DNA from: Gammaproteobacteria bacterium
GTDB taxonomy: Bacteria; Pseudomonadota; Gammaproteobacteria; Pseudomonadales; Azotimanducaceae
NCBI GenBank assembly: GCA_026709225.1
Contig: JAPOTJ010000065.1
Location: 1 to 64,000 of the forward strand
DNA length: 64,000 bases
Direction of reading: 5' to 3'
A program made the position numbers and the translations under genes. The notes below the pieces were generated by a model. That model did no database searches. It was not told the origin of the DNA and saw only the letters and a program-made list of their open reading frames with translations. Every line of letters starts with the position of its first letter. Position 1 is the stretch's first letter. Positions 49,169-58,858 of this stretch are shown here, piece by piece.

Positions 49169-51622
49169 TCAAACATTCCCCAGCCTGTATCGAAACTTGA
49201 CAATGAAATCCGCATACAGCGGCCTGTCCCAAGTGTCTTCGGCAGCATCTCCGATGTCGAGAATGCCGTCGAAGCGATCATCGGTGAGACGGCTGTAGAC
49301 AATGAAGAGGTCGGTGAGCGGCGCGATCTTCCAACGGTACCTGAGTTGGGCTGTTAGAAGCGTTGCTGTGAAGTCCCACGGGTCTTCCTGTGCGCTCCGC
49401 TGCATCTTGATGAGCCTGCCGCGCTTGACCGGCACGTCGAAGCGATTCATCTCTTCGGCGCGAATCAAATTCCAACGAACGAGCGCAGTGAACTGATGGC
49501 GTTCATTGGGATAGTAGGCAAGCTGTAGGCGGCCGCTGAGGCCCTTGCGGTCAAATTCGCCCATGTGACGCCCTTCGTGATGCAGCACGAGGCCCTGTAT
49601 GCGGTCTGCGCCGACAGAGGCCGATATATCAATGCCTTCCTGTGGACGCCATTGCATGCCGGAAAGCGCGGTATAGCGGAGGCCGCCAAGCTCCTCCCGA
49701 CCAATCTCGAACTCGGCTTGGGCGGAGAGTTTTTTCGACCGATCGGTGCTGACCTCGAGCTCCGTTCTTGCGCGCCACTTCTTCTTGTAGACGCCGTTGC
49801 CGCGCGTGTTCCAGTCTTCATAGGTCGCTGGATGAAATCGCAATCCCCAGTCAATCTCGGTCAAGCTGTCGAAAACCATGTCATGAGAGTAGAAGAACCC
49901 GGAGCGAATCAAGTCGCGGTCGGTGTTCCACTGCTGATAGGTACCAATAAAGGTCTCGTATCGACGAAAGCCCGGGCGCTCCGCGGTCTCGCGCACCTGC
50001 CTCACTTCCAGCATCATCATGTCGTTGCGGCGGTGATAGCCAATATCATTGAGATCAAAGCTGTCGCTCATATACGCAAGCGCCGCCACTTGAATGACGC
50101 CGAATCCCGGCCGGCGCACGACTTCCATGTGCGCCGCCTGCCCCTGACCATGACTGTCGGTGTCCGTGTAGATGGCCTGACCGTCCACTTGCCAACGACT
50201 GGCCGCACTTTGGTAGTGCCAATCGATCCCTTGAACGATGGCGTTCTCGTCGGGGTGCGAGACGCCACCGGAAAAGCTTCCGATCCCAAAGTAGGCACCC
50301 TCATCGTCACGCCGCTCGTATTTCAAGCGGGCGACGCCGAAATCCTGACCTGAGCCTTTGATGTCAACTGACGCTTCTGTGCCGTCCTCAAGCGTCTGCA
50401 CGACGTTGAACAGCTCGTCCTGCTCGGCGGCGAACAAGACCCCGTACTCCAAGCGGCCATTTTGCCCGGAGATCTTGGCGGCACCGAACAGCTCGTTCGG
50501 CAAATTCTCGGCGCGGTCTTCAATGCGCTGATTGGATCGAAGCTCTGGCAGCCTGGGCGTGCCTCCGATTCTCCGCGTGTGCAGCATGTACACCGGATCG
50601 GGATTAAACCCGCGCATCCAATACGAACTTGAGCGCGGGGTTGTTATGAACAAGTCGATCCCTTCTTGAAAGAATATCCGCTTCTCTGGGAAAAACTGCT
50701 CAAACGCCGTCAGATTGATGTCCTGATCGTCAGCCTCGACGTTGCCGAAGTCGGGATACAGCGAAGATGTGATCTGAAAATCACTCGACGGTCGCCAAGA
50801 AATGTCCACCCCTGCGCGCGCTTGATAACTTGACTGGGTGTCGCGGTAGCTCGACGACACGTAAGGCACGACCTGATATTTGTTACTCGGCTGAATGCCA
50901 TCAACCGTCACAGGCTGGAGCACCGAAAGAAAGCGGCCACCTTGCTCCGGCGCCGGTGGCCATGCCATTTCTTCGCCAGTGTGCCCGACCTTGCGCCACA
51001 AGCGCACGCAAAGGCGACGCGCCTCATCCGACCTCGGCAAGCTCACCACCGACCAAGGCAGCATGAACTCTGCGCTCCAGCCGTAATCTGTACGCCGGGT
51101 TCTTGCTTGCCACGCGCCATCCCAATCCGACTTGAACTGACGCTCAGGGCGAATGGTGCCGTCGCGAAGCGAGCCGCCAAGCGCGATGTTGATAAAGTAG
51201 CCGAAACGCCCGTTGCCCGATGCGTCGAGCGAGAAGCCCACCTCATCGCGCACCATGCCGCGAAACCGGTCGCGGCCAGTCTGCCATTCGATGAGCGACT
51301 CCGGTGGCTGTCGCATCTCGAACGCGACATAGAGGGCCTGTTCGGAATAGGCGAGCATGCCTTTGGTGGCGTACTGCGGCGTCTCCAATGTGGCTGGCTT
51401 GACAAGATGAAATTTAGTGAAGGTGACCGCCTCACTCCAGAATGCTTCGTCTGCAATACCGTCTAAGCGAAAATTGTCGGGGTCAACTTCACCAAGCGCA
51501 CGCACATCCTCAAGATAGCTGAAGTCATTGACGACGGTATTGAAGGCATCAGGGTCTTGTGCGCTCGCAATTGTCGCCGCGAGCGTACACAGCGAGCACA
51601 ACAGTCGCGCAAAGATGCGCAT
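49169..51622 (-). CDS. DUF5916 outer-membrane protein with CBM9-like domain
   Basis: An 817-residue protein. The signal peptide is MRIFARLLCSLCTLAATIA plus SAQ. An N-terminal CBM9/DOMON-like domain (IDPD..RLDGIADEAFWSEA type, ALYVAFEMRQPP, DEVGFSLDASGNGRFGYFINIAL) is followed by the DUF5916 beta-barrel with VEADDQDINLTAFEQFFPEKRIFFQEG. It ends with the aromatic-rich strand IVKFRYRLGNV. The family's function is unknown; an outer-membrane location is inferred. It follows oadB by 9 bp and is probably in the oad operon. Confidence 0.87.
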   Translation of the reverse strand: MRIFARLLCSLCTLAATIASAQDPDAFNTVVNDFSYLEDVRALGEVDPDNFRLDGIADEAFWSEAVTFTKFHLVKPATLETPQYATKGMLAYSEQALYVAFEMRQPPESLIEWQTGRDRFRGMVRDEVGFSLDASGNGRFGYFINIALGGSLRDGTIRPERQFKSDWDGAWQARTRRTDYGWSAEFMLPWSVVSLPRSDEARRLCVRLWRKVGHTGEEMAWPPAPEQGGRFLSVLQPVTVDGIQPSNKYQVVPYVSSSYRDTQSSYQARAGVDISWRPSSDFQITSSLYPDFGNVEADDQDINLTAFEQFFPEKRIFFQEGIDLFITTPRSSSYWMRGFNPDPVYMLHTRRIGGTPRLPELRSNQRIEDRAENLPNELFGAAKISGQNGRLEYGVLFAAEQDELFNVVQTLEDGTEASVDIKGSGQDFGVARLKYERRDDEGAYFGIGSFSGGVSHPDENAIVQGIDWHYQSAASRWQVDGQAIYTDTDSHGQGQAAHMEVVRRPGFGVIQVAALAYMSDSFDLNDIGYHRRNDMMMLEVRQVRETAERPGFRRYETFIGTYQQWNTDRDLIRSGFFYSHDMVFDSLTEIDWGLRFHPATYEDWNTRGNGVYKKKWRARTELEVSTDRSKKLSAQAEFEIGREELGGLRYTALSGMQWRPQEGIDISASVGADRIQGLVLHHEGRHMGEFDRKGLSGRLQLAYYPNERHQFTALVRWNLIRAEEMNRFDVPVKRGRLIKMQRSAQEDPWDFTATLLTAQLRYRWKIAPLTDLFIVYSRLTDDRFDGILDIGDAAEDTWDRPLYADFIVKFRYRLGNV

Positions 51623-51631
51623 GCCGCGGCC

Positions 51632-52765
51632 CTAACTGCCGACGTAGGCAATCATGATGCCTGCGGCGGTGGCCGAGCCGATCACTCCTGCAACGTTTGG
51701 TCCCATCGCGTGCATCAAGAGAATGTTGCCCGGATTGGCTTCAAGGCCAAGGCGGTTCGAAACACGCGCCGCCATCGGCACCGCCGACACGCCGGCGGCG
51801 CCGATAATCGGATTGACCTTGTCCTTGACAAAGAGATTGAGCAGCTTCGCCATGAGCACGCCGCCCGCAGTGCCGAGCGCGAAGGCGACCATGCCGAGCG
51901 CGAGAATGCCGAGCGTCTTCCAGTCGAGGAAATACTCGGCGCCGAGCTTTGATCCGACCGCGAGTCCAAGGAGGATGGTGACGATATTGATAAGCGCGTT
52001 CTGCGCGGTTTCCGAGAGGCGCTCGACCACGCCGCACTCGCGCATGACGTTGCCGAAGCAGAGCATGCCAAGCAGCGGTGCGGCTGACGGCAGCAGAAGC
52101 GCGGTTAACAGCAGTAGTAGCAGCGGGAACAGAATCTTTTCGGCTTTTGAGACCTTACGCACCTGCGCCATGACGATCTTGCGTTCTTCGAGCGTTGTCA
52201 GCGCACGCACGATCGGCGGCTGTATCAATGGCACCAAGGCCATGTACGAATAGGCTGCGACGGCGATCGCGCCAAGCAAATCCGGCGCGAGCTTGCTCGC
52301 AACATAGATGGCCGTCGGCCCGTCCGCGCCGCCGATGATGCCGATGGCGGCGGCGTCTGCGAGACTGAAATCCATCAGCCCGAGCAGCGACAGGCCGATC
52401 GCGCCGAGCACCGTCACGAAGATGCCGATCTGTGCAGCGGCGCCGAGCAGGATAGTCTTGGGATTGGCAAGCACCGGGCCAAAATCCGTCAGCGCGCCGA
52501 CGCCCATGAAAATGAGCAGCGGGAAAATGCTCGTCTCTAAACCACCCTGATAGAGCAGATTCAGCAGGCCCTCGCCGGTGGCGATGTCAACGCCGGGAAT
52601 GTTCGCCAGAATCCCGCCGAAGCCGACCGGCACCAGCAGCAATGGCTCGAAACCCTTGACGATGGCGAGATAGAGCAGCGTCAAGCCAATGCCAATCATC
52701 ACCACCTGGCCGGCGGTAATCTGGGCAAAGCCCGTATCGCCGAGAATGACGGCAAGCGCGTCCAT
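51632..52765 (-). CDS. oadB: Oxaloacetate decarboxylase, beta (sodium pump) subunit
   Basis: A 377-residue polytopic membrane protein, the ion-translocating subunit that couples biotin-linked decarboxylation to Na+ export. [29 protein letters not shown], the hallmark [21 protein letters not shown] with a membrane Asp, and [17 protein letters not shown] are all present. It lies 7 bp after oadA in an oadG-A-B operon. Confidence 0.95.
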   Translation of the reverse strand: MDALAVILGDTGFAQITAGQVVMIGIGLTLLYLAIVKGFEPLLLVPVGFGGILANIPGVDIATGEGLLNLLYQGGLETSIFPLLIFMGVGALTDFGPVLANPKTILLGAAAQIGIFVTVLGAIGLSLLGLMDFSLADAAAIGIIGGADGPTAIYVASKLAPDLLGAIAVAAYSYMALVPLIQPPIVRALTTLEERKIVMAQVRKVSKAEKILFPLLLLLLTALLLPSAAPLLGMLCFGNVMRECGVVERLSETAQNALINIVTILLGLAVGSKLGAEYFLDWKTLGILALGMVAFALGTAGGVLMAKLLNLFVKDKVNPIIGAAGVSAVPMAARVSNRLGLEANPGNILLMHAMGPNVAGVIGSATAAGIMIAYVGS

Positions 52766-52772
52766 GCTCGGC

Positions 52773-54554
52773 CTATACGAAGCTCACGAGCAGGTCGTCC
52801 ACTTCGACCTTGTCGCCTTCGGCAACATGCACTTCTGCGACCTCGCCGTCCTGCGCGCTCACCAGCTCGGTTTCCATCTTCATGGCTTCGAGCACCAGCA
52901 GCACATCGCCAGTTTTGACGTGATCGCCGGGCTTCGCGAGCACCTTGAAGACATTGCCGGCGAGCGCTGCGAGCGTGCGGCCGCCAGTCGGCGCGGCCTG
53001 CGGTCTTGGCGCTTGTTCGGCGGGCAAGATGCGACCGAGCTCGCCACTTGGCGCGATTTCGACCTCATACGCATGGCCATCGACTCGCACCGAGTAGCGT
53101 TCGATGCCGGACGAGGTGGACGCCGGCTTGGCGGACACCGGAGGTTGCGCTTCCGGGGGCGCTTCAAAAGCGGCCGGATTGTCTCGCTCCTTCAAGAACT
53201 TGAGTGCGATCTGGCCGAATAGCGCATAGGTCAGGACATCGTCCACGACATGCTCTGCCAAGCGGATGCCTTGTGCCTTGGCGATGTCCTGCAGCTCGCC
53301 GGTCAGCTTGTCGAGTTCGGGCGTGAGGCGATCCGCGGGTCGGCAGGTGATTGGCTCACCGCCTTCAAGCACCCTCGCCTGCAAGTCCGCATCCACGGGC
53401 GCCGGCGTCGCGCCGTATTCGCCTTTCAGCAGCGCTGACACTTCGCGGGTGATCGACTTGTAGCGCTCGCCCGTGACGATATTGATCACCGCCTGGGTGC
53501 CGACAATCTGCGATGTTGGCGTCACGAGCGGAATGACGCCGAGTTCTTCGCGAACGCGCGGTATCTCGGCAAGCACTTCATCGAGCCTGTGGGTTGCTTT
53601 TTGTTCGCCGAGCTGGCTCTCCAAGTTCGTGAGCATGCCGCCTGGCACTTGCGCGACCAGGATGCGCGAATCGACGCCGCGCAGCGACCCTTCAAACGCT
53701 GCGTATTTCTTGCGCACACCGCGAAAGTACGCGGCGACTTCTTCAATGCGCGCGATGTCGAGGCCGGTCTCGCGCGGCGTGCCTTCAAGAATAGCGACCA
53801 AGGTCTCGGTGGCAGAATGGCCGTAGGTCATGCTCATCGATGAGATGGCGGTGTCCACATTGTCGATGCCCGCCTCAATGGACTTCAGGTAGGTGGCTGT
53901 GGACATGCCCGTAGTCGCATGGCTTTGCATGTGAATGGGAATCTCAAGCGCTTCTTTGAGCTTGCTGACGAGGTCAAAGGCAACGTAGGGCTTCAACAGG
54001 CCCGCCATATCCTTGATGCACAAGGAATCCGCTTGCATATCCTGAATCTCACGCCCAATATCAACCCACAGGTCGATGTTGTGCAGGTGGCTCACGGTGT
54101 AGGAAATCGTCCCTTGCGCGTGCTTGCCGACCTTGCGAACGGCTTTGATCGCCGTCTCAAGATTGCGCATGTCGTTGAGCGCGTCGAAGACGCGGAAAAC
54201 ATCGACGCCGTTGTCGGCGGCGCGCGCCACGAAGCGCTCCACCACATCGTCCGCATAGTGACGGTAGCCAAGGAGATTCTGACCGCGCAGGAGCATTTGC
54301 TGGCGCGTCTTCGGCATAGCGGCTTTGAGCTTGCGAATACGCTCCCACGGGTCTTCGCCGAGATAGCGAATGCAGGCATCAAAGGTTGCGCCGCCCCAGG
54401 ATTCGACGGCCCACAGCCCAAGTTCATCGAGCTCATGCGCGATCGGCAGCATGTCTTCGGTGCGCATGCGCGTTGCCAGCAGGCTTTGGTGCGCATCGCG
54501 CAGCACCACATCGGTGAGGGCGAGCGGCGAGCGCGCGCTGTCCGTTTGATTCAT
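52773..54554 (-). CDS. oadA: Oxaloacetate decarboxylase, alpha (biotin) subunit
   Basis: A 593-residue protein. The N-terminal carboxyltransferase TIM barrel has [21 protein letters not shown], the metal/substrate Lys segment [13 protein letters not shown] and [20 protein letters not shown] helical domain follows, then a Pro/Ala linker and a biotinyl domain with [18 protein letters not shown] whose Lys carries biotin. ATG 54554 overlaps the oadG stop by 4 bp; the open frame upstream lies in oadG and is not used. Confidence 0.95.
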   Translation of the reverse strand: MNQTDSARSPLALTDVVLRDAHQSLLATRMRTEDMLPIAHELDELGLWAVESWGGATFDACIRYLGEDPWERIRKLKAAMPKTRQQMLLRGQNLLGYRHYADDVVERFVARAADNGVDVFRVFDALNDMRNLETAIKAVRKVGKHAQGTISYTVSHLHNIDLWVDIGREIQDMQADSLCIKDMAGLLKPYVAFDLVSKLKEALEIPIHMQSHATTGMSTATYLKSIEAGIDNVDTAISSMSMTYGHSATETLVAILEGTPRETGLDIARIEEVAAYFRGVRKKYAAFEGSLRGVDSRILVAQVPGGMLTNLESQLGEQKATHRLDEVLAEIPRVREELGVIPLVTPTSQIVGTQAVINIVTGERYKSITREVSALLKGEYGATPAPVDADLQARVLEGGEPITCRPADRLTPELDKLTGELQDIAKAQGIRLAEHVVDDVLTYALFGQIALKFLKERDNPAAFEAPPEAQPPVSAKPASTSSGIERYSVRVDGHAYEVEIAPSGELGRILPAEQAPRPQAAPTGGRTLAALAGNVFKVLAKPGDHVKTGDVLLVLEAMKMETELVSAQDGEVAEVHVAEGDKVEVDDLLVSFV

Positions 54555-54850
54555 CGTGACTTCTCCGTTCGGTGGTCTTTTCGGTAGCGGTTCACGGCGG
54601 ATGCAATGGCTGCAAGATGCGCGGAAGGCGGATGCTGACCTGCAGGCACGACAGGCTCGCTCACATCCGGGACATCGACATGGGCCGCAGCGTTCGTAAA
54701 GCGAATGAGCGCCCACGACATGATGCGCGTGGCGACCACGAGCAAAACCAAGAAGACGAACACAGAGCCAATGCCAGCGAGCATCAGCTCAACGGCTTGC
54801 GCAAGAAGCGCTTCGGAAGAAAGTGCCTGAGAAGAGAGTGACGGTTGCAT
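54551..54850 (-). CDS. oadG: Oxaloacetate decarboxylase, gamma subunit
   Basis: A 99-residue single-pass membrane protein. The membrane segment [20 protein letters not shown] is followed by a Pro/Val-rich linker and a short basic C-terminal helix ([16 protein letters not shown]). The size and layout are those of OadG, which anchors the alpha subunit. It is the first gene of the oad operon. Confidence 0.9.
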   Translation of the reverse strand: MQPSLSSQALSSEALLAQAVELMLAGIGSVFVFLVLLVVATRIMSWALIRFTNAAAHVDVPDVSEPVVPAGQHPPSAHLAAIASAVNRYRKDHRTEKSR

Positions 54851-54904
54851 CCAAGCATTCTAGCAGTAGGTGCCATGAGTCGATTCAGATGTCACCGAAT
54901 CGGA

Positions 54905-54910
54905 TATAAT
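54905..54910 (+). promoter_or_regulatory. -10 box of the RRM protein gene
   Basis: TATAAT with a poor -35 (GATTCA at 17 bp). It predicts a leader of about 80 nt before ATG 54998, containing the hairpin below. Confidence 0.5.
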
Positions 54911-54935
54911 TGCCGCTTCAATCATATTGCTTCCT

Positions 54936-54986
54936 AAGATTCCGTCGGTACAGCACCGATGCCTTCTTAAGTAGTTTCGGAATCTT
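54936..54986 (+). promoter_or_regulatory. Structured 5' leader of the RRM protein gene
   Basis: AAGATTCCG (54936-54944) pairs perfectly with CGGAATCTT (54978-54986). Inside, TCGGT/ACCGA forms a second stem. The outer stem ends exactly one base before the Shine-Dalgarno AGGAGG (54988-54993). Stem melting or protein binding here could change ribosome access, as in cold- or autoregulated RNA-binding protein genes. Confidence 0.6.
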
Positions 54987-54997
54987 CAGGAGGATTC

Positions 54998-55297
54998 ATG
55001 AGCAAAAGACTATATGTCGGCAATCTGCCGTACTCGATTGAGGATCAGAGCTTGATCGAACTGTTCAGCCAGTTCGGCACAGTCGAGTCGGCCAATCACA
55101 TCAGAGACCGCGATACTGGTCGCAGTAAAGGCTTTGGATTCATCGAAATGTCGACGCCGAGCGAAGCCGAGGCCGCGATTGAAGCCATGAATGGCCAAGA
55201 AGTCGAAGGCAGGCCGCTCACGGTGAACGAAGCAAGGCCGCCGCGCAAACAGTTTGACGGACCGCCGCGAGGCGGGAACCGATCAAGGCCTCGCTAA
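54998..55297 (+). CDS. RRM-domain RNA-binding protein
   Basis: A 99-residue protein with one RNA recognition motif. RNP2 is KRLYVGNLPYS and RNP1 is KGFGFIEM, with FSQFGTVESANHIRDRDTGRS between them. An Arg/Gly/Pro-rich tail (PRGGNRSRPR) follows, as in cyanobacterial and proteobacterial Rbp proteins. It has a very good AGGAGG Shine-Dalgarno. Such proteins bind single-stranded RNA and are often cold-induced. Confidence 0.93.
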   Translation: MSKRLYVGNLPYSIEDQSLIELFSQFGTVESANHIRDRDTGRSKGFGFIEMSTPSEAEAAIEAMNGQEVEGRPLTVNEARPPRKQFDGPPRGGNRSRPR

Positions 55298-55315
55298 TCT
55301 AGGAGCCTGGTCGCC

Positions 55316-55468
55316 TCAGAAGACTTGAATAAACCCCGAAAAGAACAGTCGATCCACGACCGCGCTCGCGAGCGCGATGCCAACGACGACGAGGGCGAGC
55401 ACGCCGAGCAGCCGCCAGCCGTGAAACCTGCCCATTTCTTCTGCGCTTTGTTCTGTGTCTTTGTCCAT
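55316..55468 (-). CDS. Small single-pass membrane protein
   Basis: A 50-residue protein: a charged N-terminus (MDKDTEQSAEEMGRFHGWR), then the membrane segment LLGVLALVVVGIALASAVVD and a short end LFFSGFIQVF. It is convergent with the RRM gene (18 bp apart) and divergent from the tRNA gene. No family is recognised; composition argues for a real gene. Confidence 0.5.
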   Translation of the reverse strand: MDKDTEQSAEEMGRFHGWRLLGVLALVVVGIALASAVVDRLFFSGFIQVF

Positions 55469-55494
55469 GCAAGCGAGACCGTGACAAGAAGGAT

Positions 55495-55500
55495 TATAAT
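55495..55500 (+). promoter_or_regulatory. -10 box of tRNA-Arg(ACG)
   Basis: TATAAT ends 15 bp before the mature 5' end of the tRNA. A GC-rich discriminator-like stretch (GCGC) follows it, as common for stringently controlled tRNA promoters. The -35 is not clear. Confidence 0.5.
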
Positions 55501-55515
55501 GCGCACCTTCAATGT

Positions 55516-55592
55516 GCGTCCGTAGCTCAGCTGGACAGAGCACCAGGCTACGAACCTGGGGGCCAGGGGTTCGAATCCTCTCGGACGCGCCA
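55516..55592 (+). tRNA. tRNA-Arg(ACG)
   Basis: A 77-nt tRNA with encoded CCA. The acceptor is GCGTCCG/CGGACGC, the D-arm GCTCAGCTGGACAGAGC, the anticodon stem CCAGG/CCTGG, loop CTACGAA with anticodon ACG (inosine-modified to read CGN), and the T-loop GGTTCGAATCC. Confidence 0.96.
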
Positions 55593-55602
55593 GATTCAAG
55601 TT

Positions 55603-55656
55603 CCCGTATTCATCAGGGAGCTGCGAGCAAGCGGCTGTCGCTCAGCCGGATACGGG
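55603..55656 (+). repeat. Stem-loop downstream of tRNA-Arg
   Basis: CCCGTAT (55603-55609) pairs with ATACGGG (55650-55656), and inside it GGCT/AGCC closes a smaller loop. No T-tract follows. It may be a processing or termination structure for the tRNA transcript, or an unrelated small RNA. Confidence 0.35.
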
Positions 55657-55716
55657 ACTCATAGGCGTAGGTGTCGGGTGGATTGAGGCGGTCACTATCC
55701 ATCGTCACGAGATCCC

Positions 55717-55883
55717 CTAGGAGCCTGCGCCGTAGAAATTCAGACAAGCGAAAATTCGATCCCGCCGCCCGTTTGGAGAGTCGATTAAGGATAATATCGG
55801 GCTATATTTGACGAAATCGAGCGTTCAAACGGGCGAGTGGGAGCGGATTTGCAGCCGCGAATTTCTACGGCGCAGGCTCCTAG
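55717..55883. mobile_element. 167-bp long-hairpin element (MITE-like)
   Basis: The ends are a perfect 25-bp inverted repeat (55717-55741 and 55859-55883), starting CTAGGAGCCTGCGCCGTAG. Further inside, CGCCCGTTTG pairs with CAAACGGGCG and TCGATT with its complement, so nearly the whole element can fold on itself. It has no coding capacity. This is the form of a miniature inverted-repeat element. A partial end CTAGGAGCCTG also occurs at 55299-55309. No target-site duplication is obvious. Confidence 0.7.
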
Positions 55884-56179
55884 CGCCACTTCATGAACTT
55901 TCAAGCGCTCATTCTTTAAGATGCGCTCCACGAAACAGGAGCTGCCACCTACGAACGTTGTATTCAAATTCTACATTCAACCGTCAAGTGCAACGCTTGG
56001 TGACACAGTAATTTCGCCACAATCGAAGGTGTTTTGCAATGCCTCAATGGAGGGTTTGAAGGCGCGGCACTTGCACGGCCCGTTGTTGATCCTGGAGACC
56101 GTCCGCCGGACCTGCGCGTCGGTGGTGAATCTTCAGCGGGTTTGTTAGTGTTCGCGCTCTGCTCTTCGCTTGCGCACTC
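55884..56179. other. Intergenic with IS-like relics
   Basis: No gene is recognised. The 44-bp dispersed repeat lies here. The remaining sequence before ygfZ has an open 75-codon frame (55921-56148) of unconvincing composition. Confidence 0.4.
55970..56013 (-). repeat. 44-bp dispersed repeat, copy 2
   Basis: The reverse complement of this stretch matches 28061-28104 at 39 of 44 positions by eye. It lies 86 bp from the hairpin element. Both sites are in intergenic, accessory-type DNA. Confidence 0.75.
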
Positions 56180-56971
56180 GTGACAATTCCTGCATCGATC
56201 ATCGCGCTCGATTCGCTCGCGGCATGGGCGCTCAAAGGGGCGCGTGCGCGCGATTTCCTGCAAGGCTACGTCACGTCCGATCTTCATGCGCTGCGCACTG
56301 ACCGCTGGCAAGTGACGGCCTTTTGCACGCTCAAAGGAAGAGTGCTTGCCACCGCCTATGTGACGGGTTCGGCCACCGAAGTGACGTTTCTCATGCCAAC
56401 GGACATGATTGAACCTGTGTTGACCTCGCTTCAAAAATACCTCGCGTTCGCACGCGGCAGCGAGCTACTTCGTCTGCCGATGCGGGCAGTCGCCGGCATT
56501 GGCGACCTTGAATATCCGGCTGTGGATTTGCCAAGCGATCTGCGCTTGAGTCTGCGGCTTGCCGATGCCAAGACCGAAGCGAGCAATGACGAATCCCTGT
56601 GGCGACTGCATGAAATTGAAGCCGGATTTGCGCAGGTCACGGCACCGATCAGCGAAGCCTTCCTGCCGCAAATGCTTGGCCTTGATGCGCTCGGCGCGGT
56701 CAGCTTTTCCAAGGGCTGCTACCTCGGCCAAGAAGTCGTCACGCGCGCCGCGCACAAGGGCCAAGTGAAACGACGCCTCAGGCGCATCTCGCTTGCGAGC
56801 GTGCATGACCCGATCGTCGGACAGAAGCTCGCTGATGCCACTGGCCGCGAGTGCGGCGTGCTCGCCGCGTATGCGCGAAACCCAAGCAATGTGCGCGAGG
56901 CGATCGCACTTGCCGTCGTCAGCGGCGAACCCGAACTGCCGATCGACATCTGCGCGGCAACAACGAGTTAA
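56180..56971 (+). CDS. ygfZ: Folate-binding protein YgfZ
   Basis: A 263-residue GcvT-like protein that supports Fe-S enzymes such as MiaB in a folate-dependent way. The diagnostic motif SFSKGCYLGQEVVTRAAHKGQ is present (KGCYxGQE, with its conserved Cys), as are the N-terminal GARARDFLQGYVTSDLHAL and FCTLKGRVLATAYV. GTG 56180 is the start. A leaderless-type promoter for fabY lies just after its stop. Confidence 0.92.
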   Translation: MTIPASIIALDSLAAWALKGARARDFLQGYVTSDLHALRTDRWQVTAFCTLKGRVLATAYVTGSATEVTFLMPTDMIEPVLTSLQKYLAFARGSELLRLPMRAVAGIGDLEYPAVDLPSDLRLSLRLADAKTEASNDESLWRLHEIEAGFAQVTAPISEAFLPQMLGLDALGAVSFSKGCYLGQEVVTRAAHKGQVKRRLRRISLASVHDPIVGQKLADATGRECGVLAAYARNPSNVREAIALAVVSGEPELPIDICAATTS

Positions 56972-56983
56972 CGCCAATTTCCA

Positions 56984-56989
56984 TATAAT
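56984..56989 (+). promoter_or_regulatory. -10 box six bases before the fabY ATG
   Basis: TATAAT is followed by TTTCAC and then ATG 56996. There is no Shine-Dalgarno. Initiation 6-7 nt after the -10 would fall on or next to the ATG, suggesting a leaderless message. The -35 is unclear. Confidence 0.5.
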
Positions 56990-56995
56990 TTTCAC

Positions 56996-58858
56996 ATGGC
57001 TCATCTTCCTGTCATCGTCGGTTTCGGCGGCGCCAATCCCGCCGGGCGGCTGTCCATGCACCATGCGTACCGCCGTATGGTGCTCGACCATCTGCCCGCG
57101 AAGCTGCAAGCCTCCACCTATGAAGCACTCGCCGGACTCATGGGCTTGAAGGATTCCCCGCAATCAAGCGAAGCGCGTGCGCACATGCGCGACCACACGC
57201 TCATACGCCGCATCGAACAATTTGATCCGAATGACTATTACTGCCACAGGCACATGCGCTTGCGCCCGCACGATGGCGAAACAACCAAGTTCACGACTCG
57301 CCGCCGCTTGCTGCCGAGACAGATACCTGACAATTGGACGGTGCGCGAACTCGACAAAGATCAAGTCGAGATCGAAGTGGCTGGCGACTTGGTGTCACTG
57401 ATTCCAGACAAGCAGCAGATCGGCGTATCCGCCGCAGGACAACTGCCGAGCGGCTTCAATCCCGCCGACCATTACCAGTCGCGCAGCCATCCAAAGGGAC
57501 TGCAGCTCGCCGTATTCGGCGCGTCCGATGCGCTCAATTCGCTCGGTCTCGATATGCGGGAAATCCACAAGGCGATCAGGCCGGATCAAACGGCAGTGTT
57601 TGCGGGCAGCGCCATGAGCCAACTCGACACCGCCGGCAACGGCGGCCTGCTGCAAGCGCCGCTGCTCGGCAAGCGCACCTCGGCCAAGCAGCTCACGCTC
57701 GGCCTTGTTGACATGCCCGGCGCCTTTGTCAATGCCTATGTGCTCGGCAGCGTTGGACTCACCGGCGCCTGCATCGGCGCGTGCGCGACCTATCTCTTTA
57801 ATTTGCAGCAGGCGGTGAACGCCATTCGCGAAGGCCGCTGCCGGCTCGCCATCGCGGGCGGTGCGGAAGCGCCGCTGACACCATACGTCCTTGAGGGCTT
57901 CCGCACCATGGGCGCGGTCGGCAGCGACGAAGACATGCGTGCGCTCGACGGCGTGGACGAGCCTGACTATCGAAGAGCCTGCCGGCCATTTGCCGAGAAC
58001 TTCGGGTTCACGCTCGCAGAAGGCTGCGTGTTTGCGATTCTGATGGACGATGCGCTTGCGCTTGAACTCGGGCTGCCGCTACACGGCGCGGTGCCAGGCG
58101 TCTACTGCAACGCCGATGGCTTCAAGCATTCGATTCCAGGGCCTGGGGTGGGCAACTACCTCACGGTTGGCAAGGCCATGTCGCTCGGGCGCTCGATGCT
58201 CGGCGAAGAGAGCCTGCGACAACGAAGCTACATGCACGCGCACGGCACCGGCACAGCGCAGAACCGCGTCACCGAGTCGCATATTTTCAGCGAACTTGCC
58301 AAAGCCTTCGGCATTGAAGACTGGCCGGTCACCGCGGTGAAGTCCATGCTCGGGCACTCGCTGTCATGTGCGTCCGGCGATCAACTCATCGCATCGCTCG
58401 GCACTTGGCACGACGGATTGATTCCCGGCATTCCTACCATTCGGGAGATTGCCGATGATGTGCATCAGGCGAGGCTTCGCTTCGCGATCAAACCCATCGA
58501 AGTCGGCAGCCAAGGCATGGACATGGCGTTTGTCAATTCCAAAGGCTTTGGCGGCAACAACGCCACCGCACTGGTGCTCGCGCCGCACATCGCAGAAGCG
58601 CTCCTGCGCACGAAACACGGCGACAAGGCCATGCTCGCCCACAAGCGCAAGCTAGAAAGCACGCGAGAGGCGCGGGAAGATTACGACCGGAGCGCATCGC
58701 AAGGCGACTTCAGAACGATCTACAAGTTCGGCGAGGATGTCATCCAAGGCGAAGAGTTGAGCTTGAGCGATGAGTCGATTGGCCTGCCCGGTTTTGAAAA
58801 CCCTGTCGAACTGTCGATCGACAATCCATTCACGGAATATCTTCGCCGGAGCCAATAG
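56996..58858 (+). CDS. fabY: Beta-ketoacyl-ACP synthase, FabY type
   Basis: A 620-residue ketosynthase, longer than FabB/FabF because of an N-terminal extension (residues 1-160), as in Pseudomonas FabY (PA5174), which starts fatty acid synthesis from acetyl-CoA and malonyl-ACP. The condensing-enzyme triad is visible: Cys263 in IGACATYLF, His416 in MHAHGTGTAQN, and a His in VKSMLGHSLSCASGDQ. It ends overlapping rimI by 29 bp on the opposite strand. Confidence 0.9.
   Translation: MAHLPVIVGFGGANPAGRLSMHHAYRRMVLDHLPAKLQASTYEALAGLMGLKDSPQSSEARAHMRDHTLIRRIEQFDPNDYYCHRHMRLRPHDGETTKFTTRRRLLPRQIPDNWTVRELDKDQVEIEVAGDLVSLIPDKQQIGVSAAGQLPSGFNPADHYQSRSHPKGLQLAVFGASDALNSLGLDMREIHKAIRPDQTAVFAGSAMSQLDTAGNGGLLQAPLLGKRTSAKQLTLGLVDMPGAFVNAYVLGSVGLTGACIGACATYLFNLQQAVNAIREGRCRLAIAGGAEAPLTPYVLEGFRTMGAVGSDEDMRALDGVDEPDYRRACRPFAENFGFTLAEGCVFAILMDDALALELGLPLHGAVPGVYCNADGFKHSIPGPGVGNYLTVGKAMSLGRSMLGEESLRQRSYMHAHGTGTAQNRVTESHIFSELAKAFGIEDWPVTAVKSMLGHSLSCASGDQLIASLGTWHDGLIPGIPTIREIADDVHQARLRFAIKPIEVGSQGMDMAFVNSKGFGGNNATALVLAPHIAEALLRTKHGDKAMLAHKRKLESTREAREDYDRSASQGDFRTIYKFGEDVIQGEELSLSDESIGLPGFENPVELSIDNPFTEYLRRSQ

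Noticed and set aside
55921..56148. 75-codon frame before ygfZ
   Set aside because: It crosses the 44-bp dispersed repeat and has no protein-like features.
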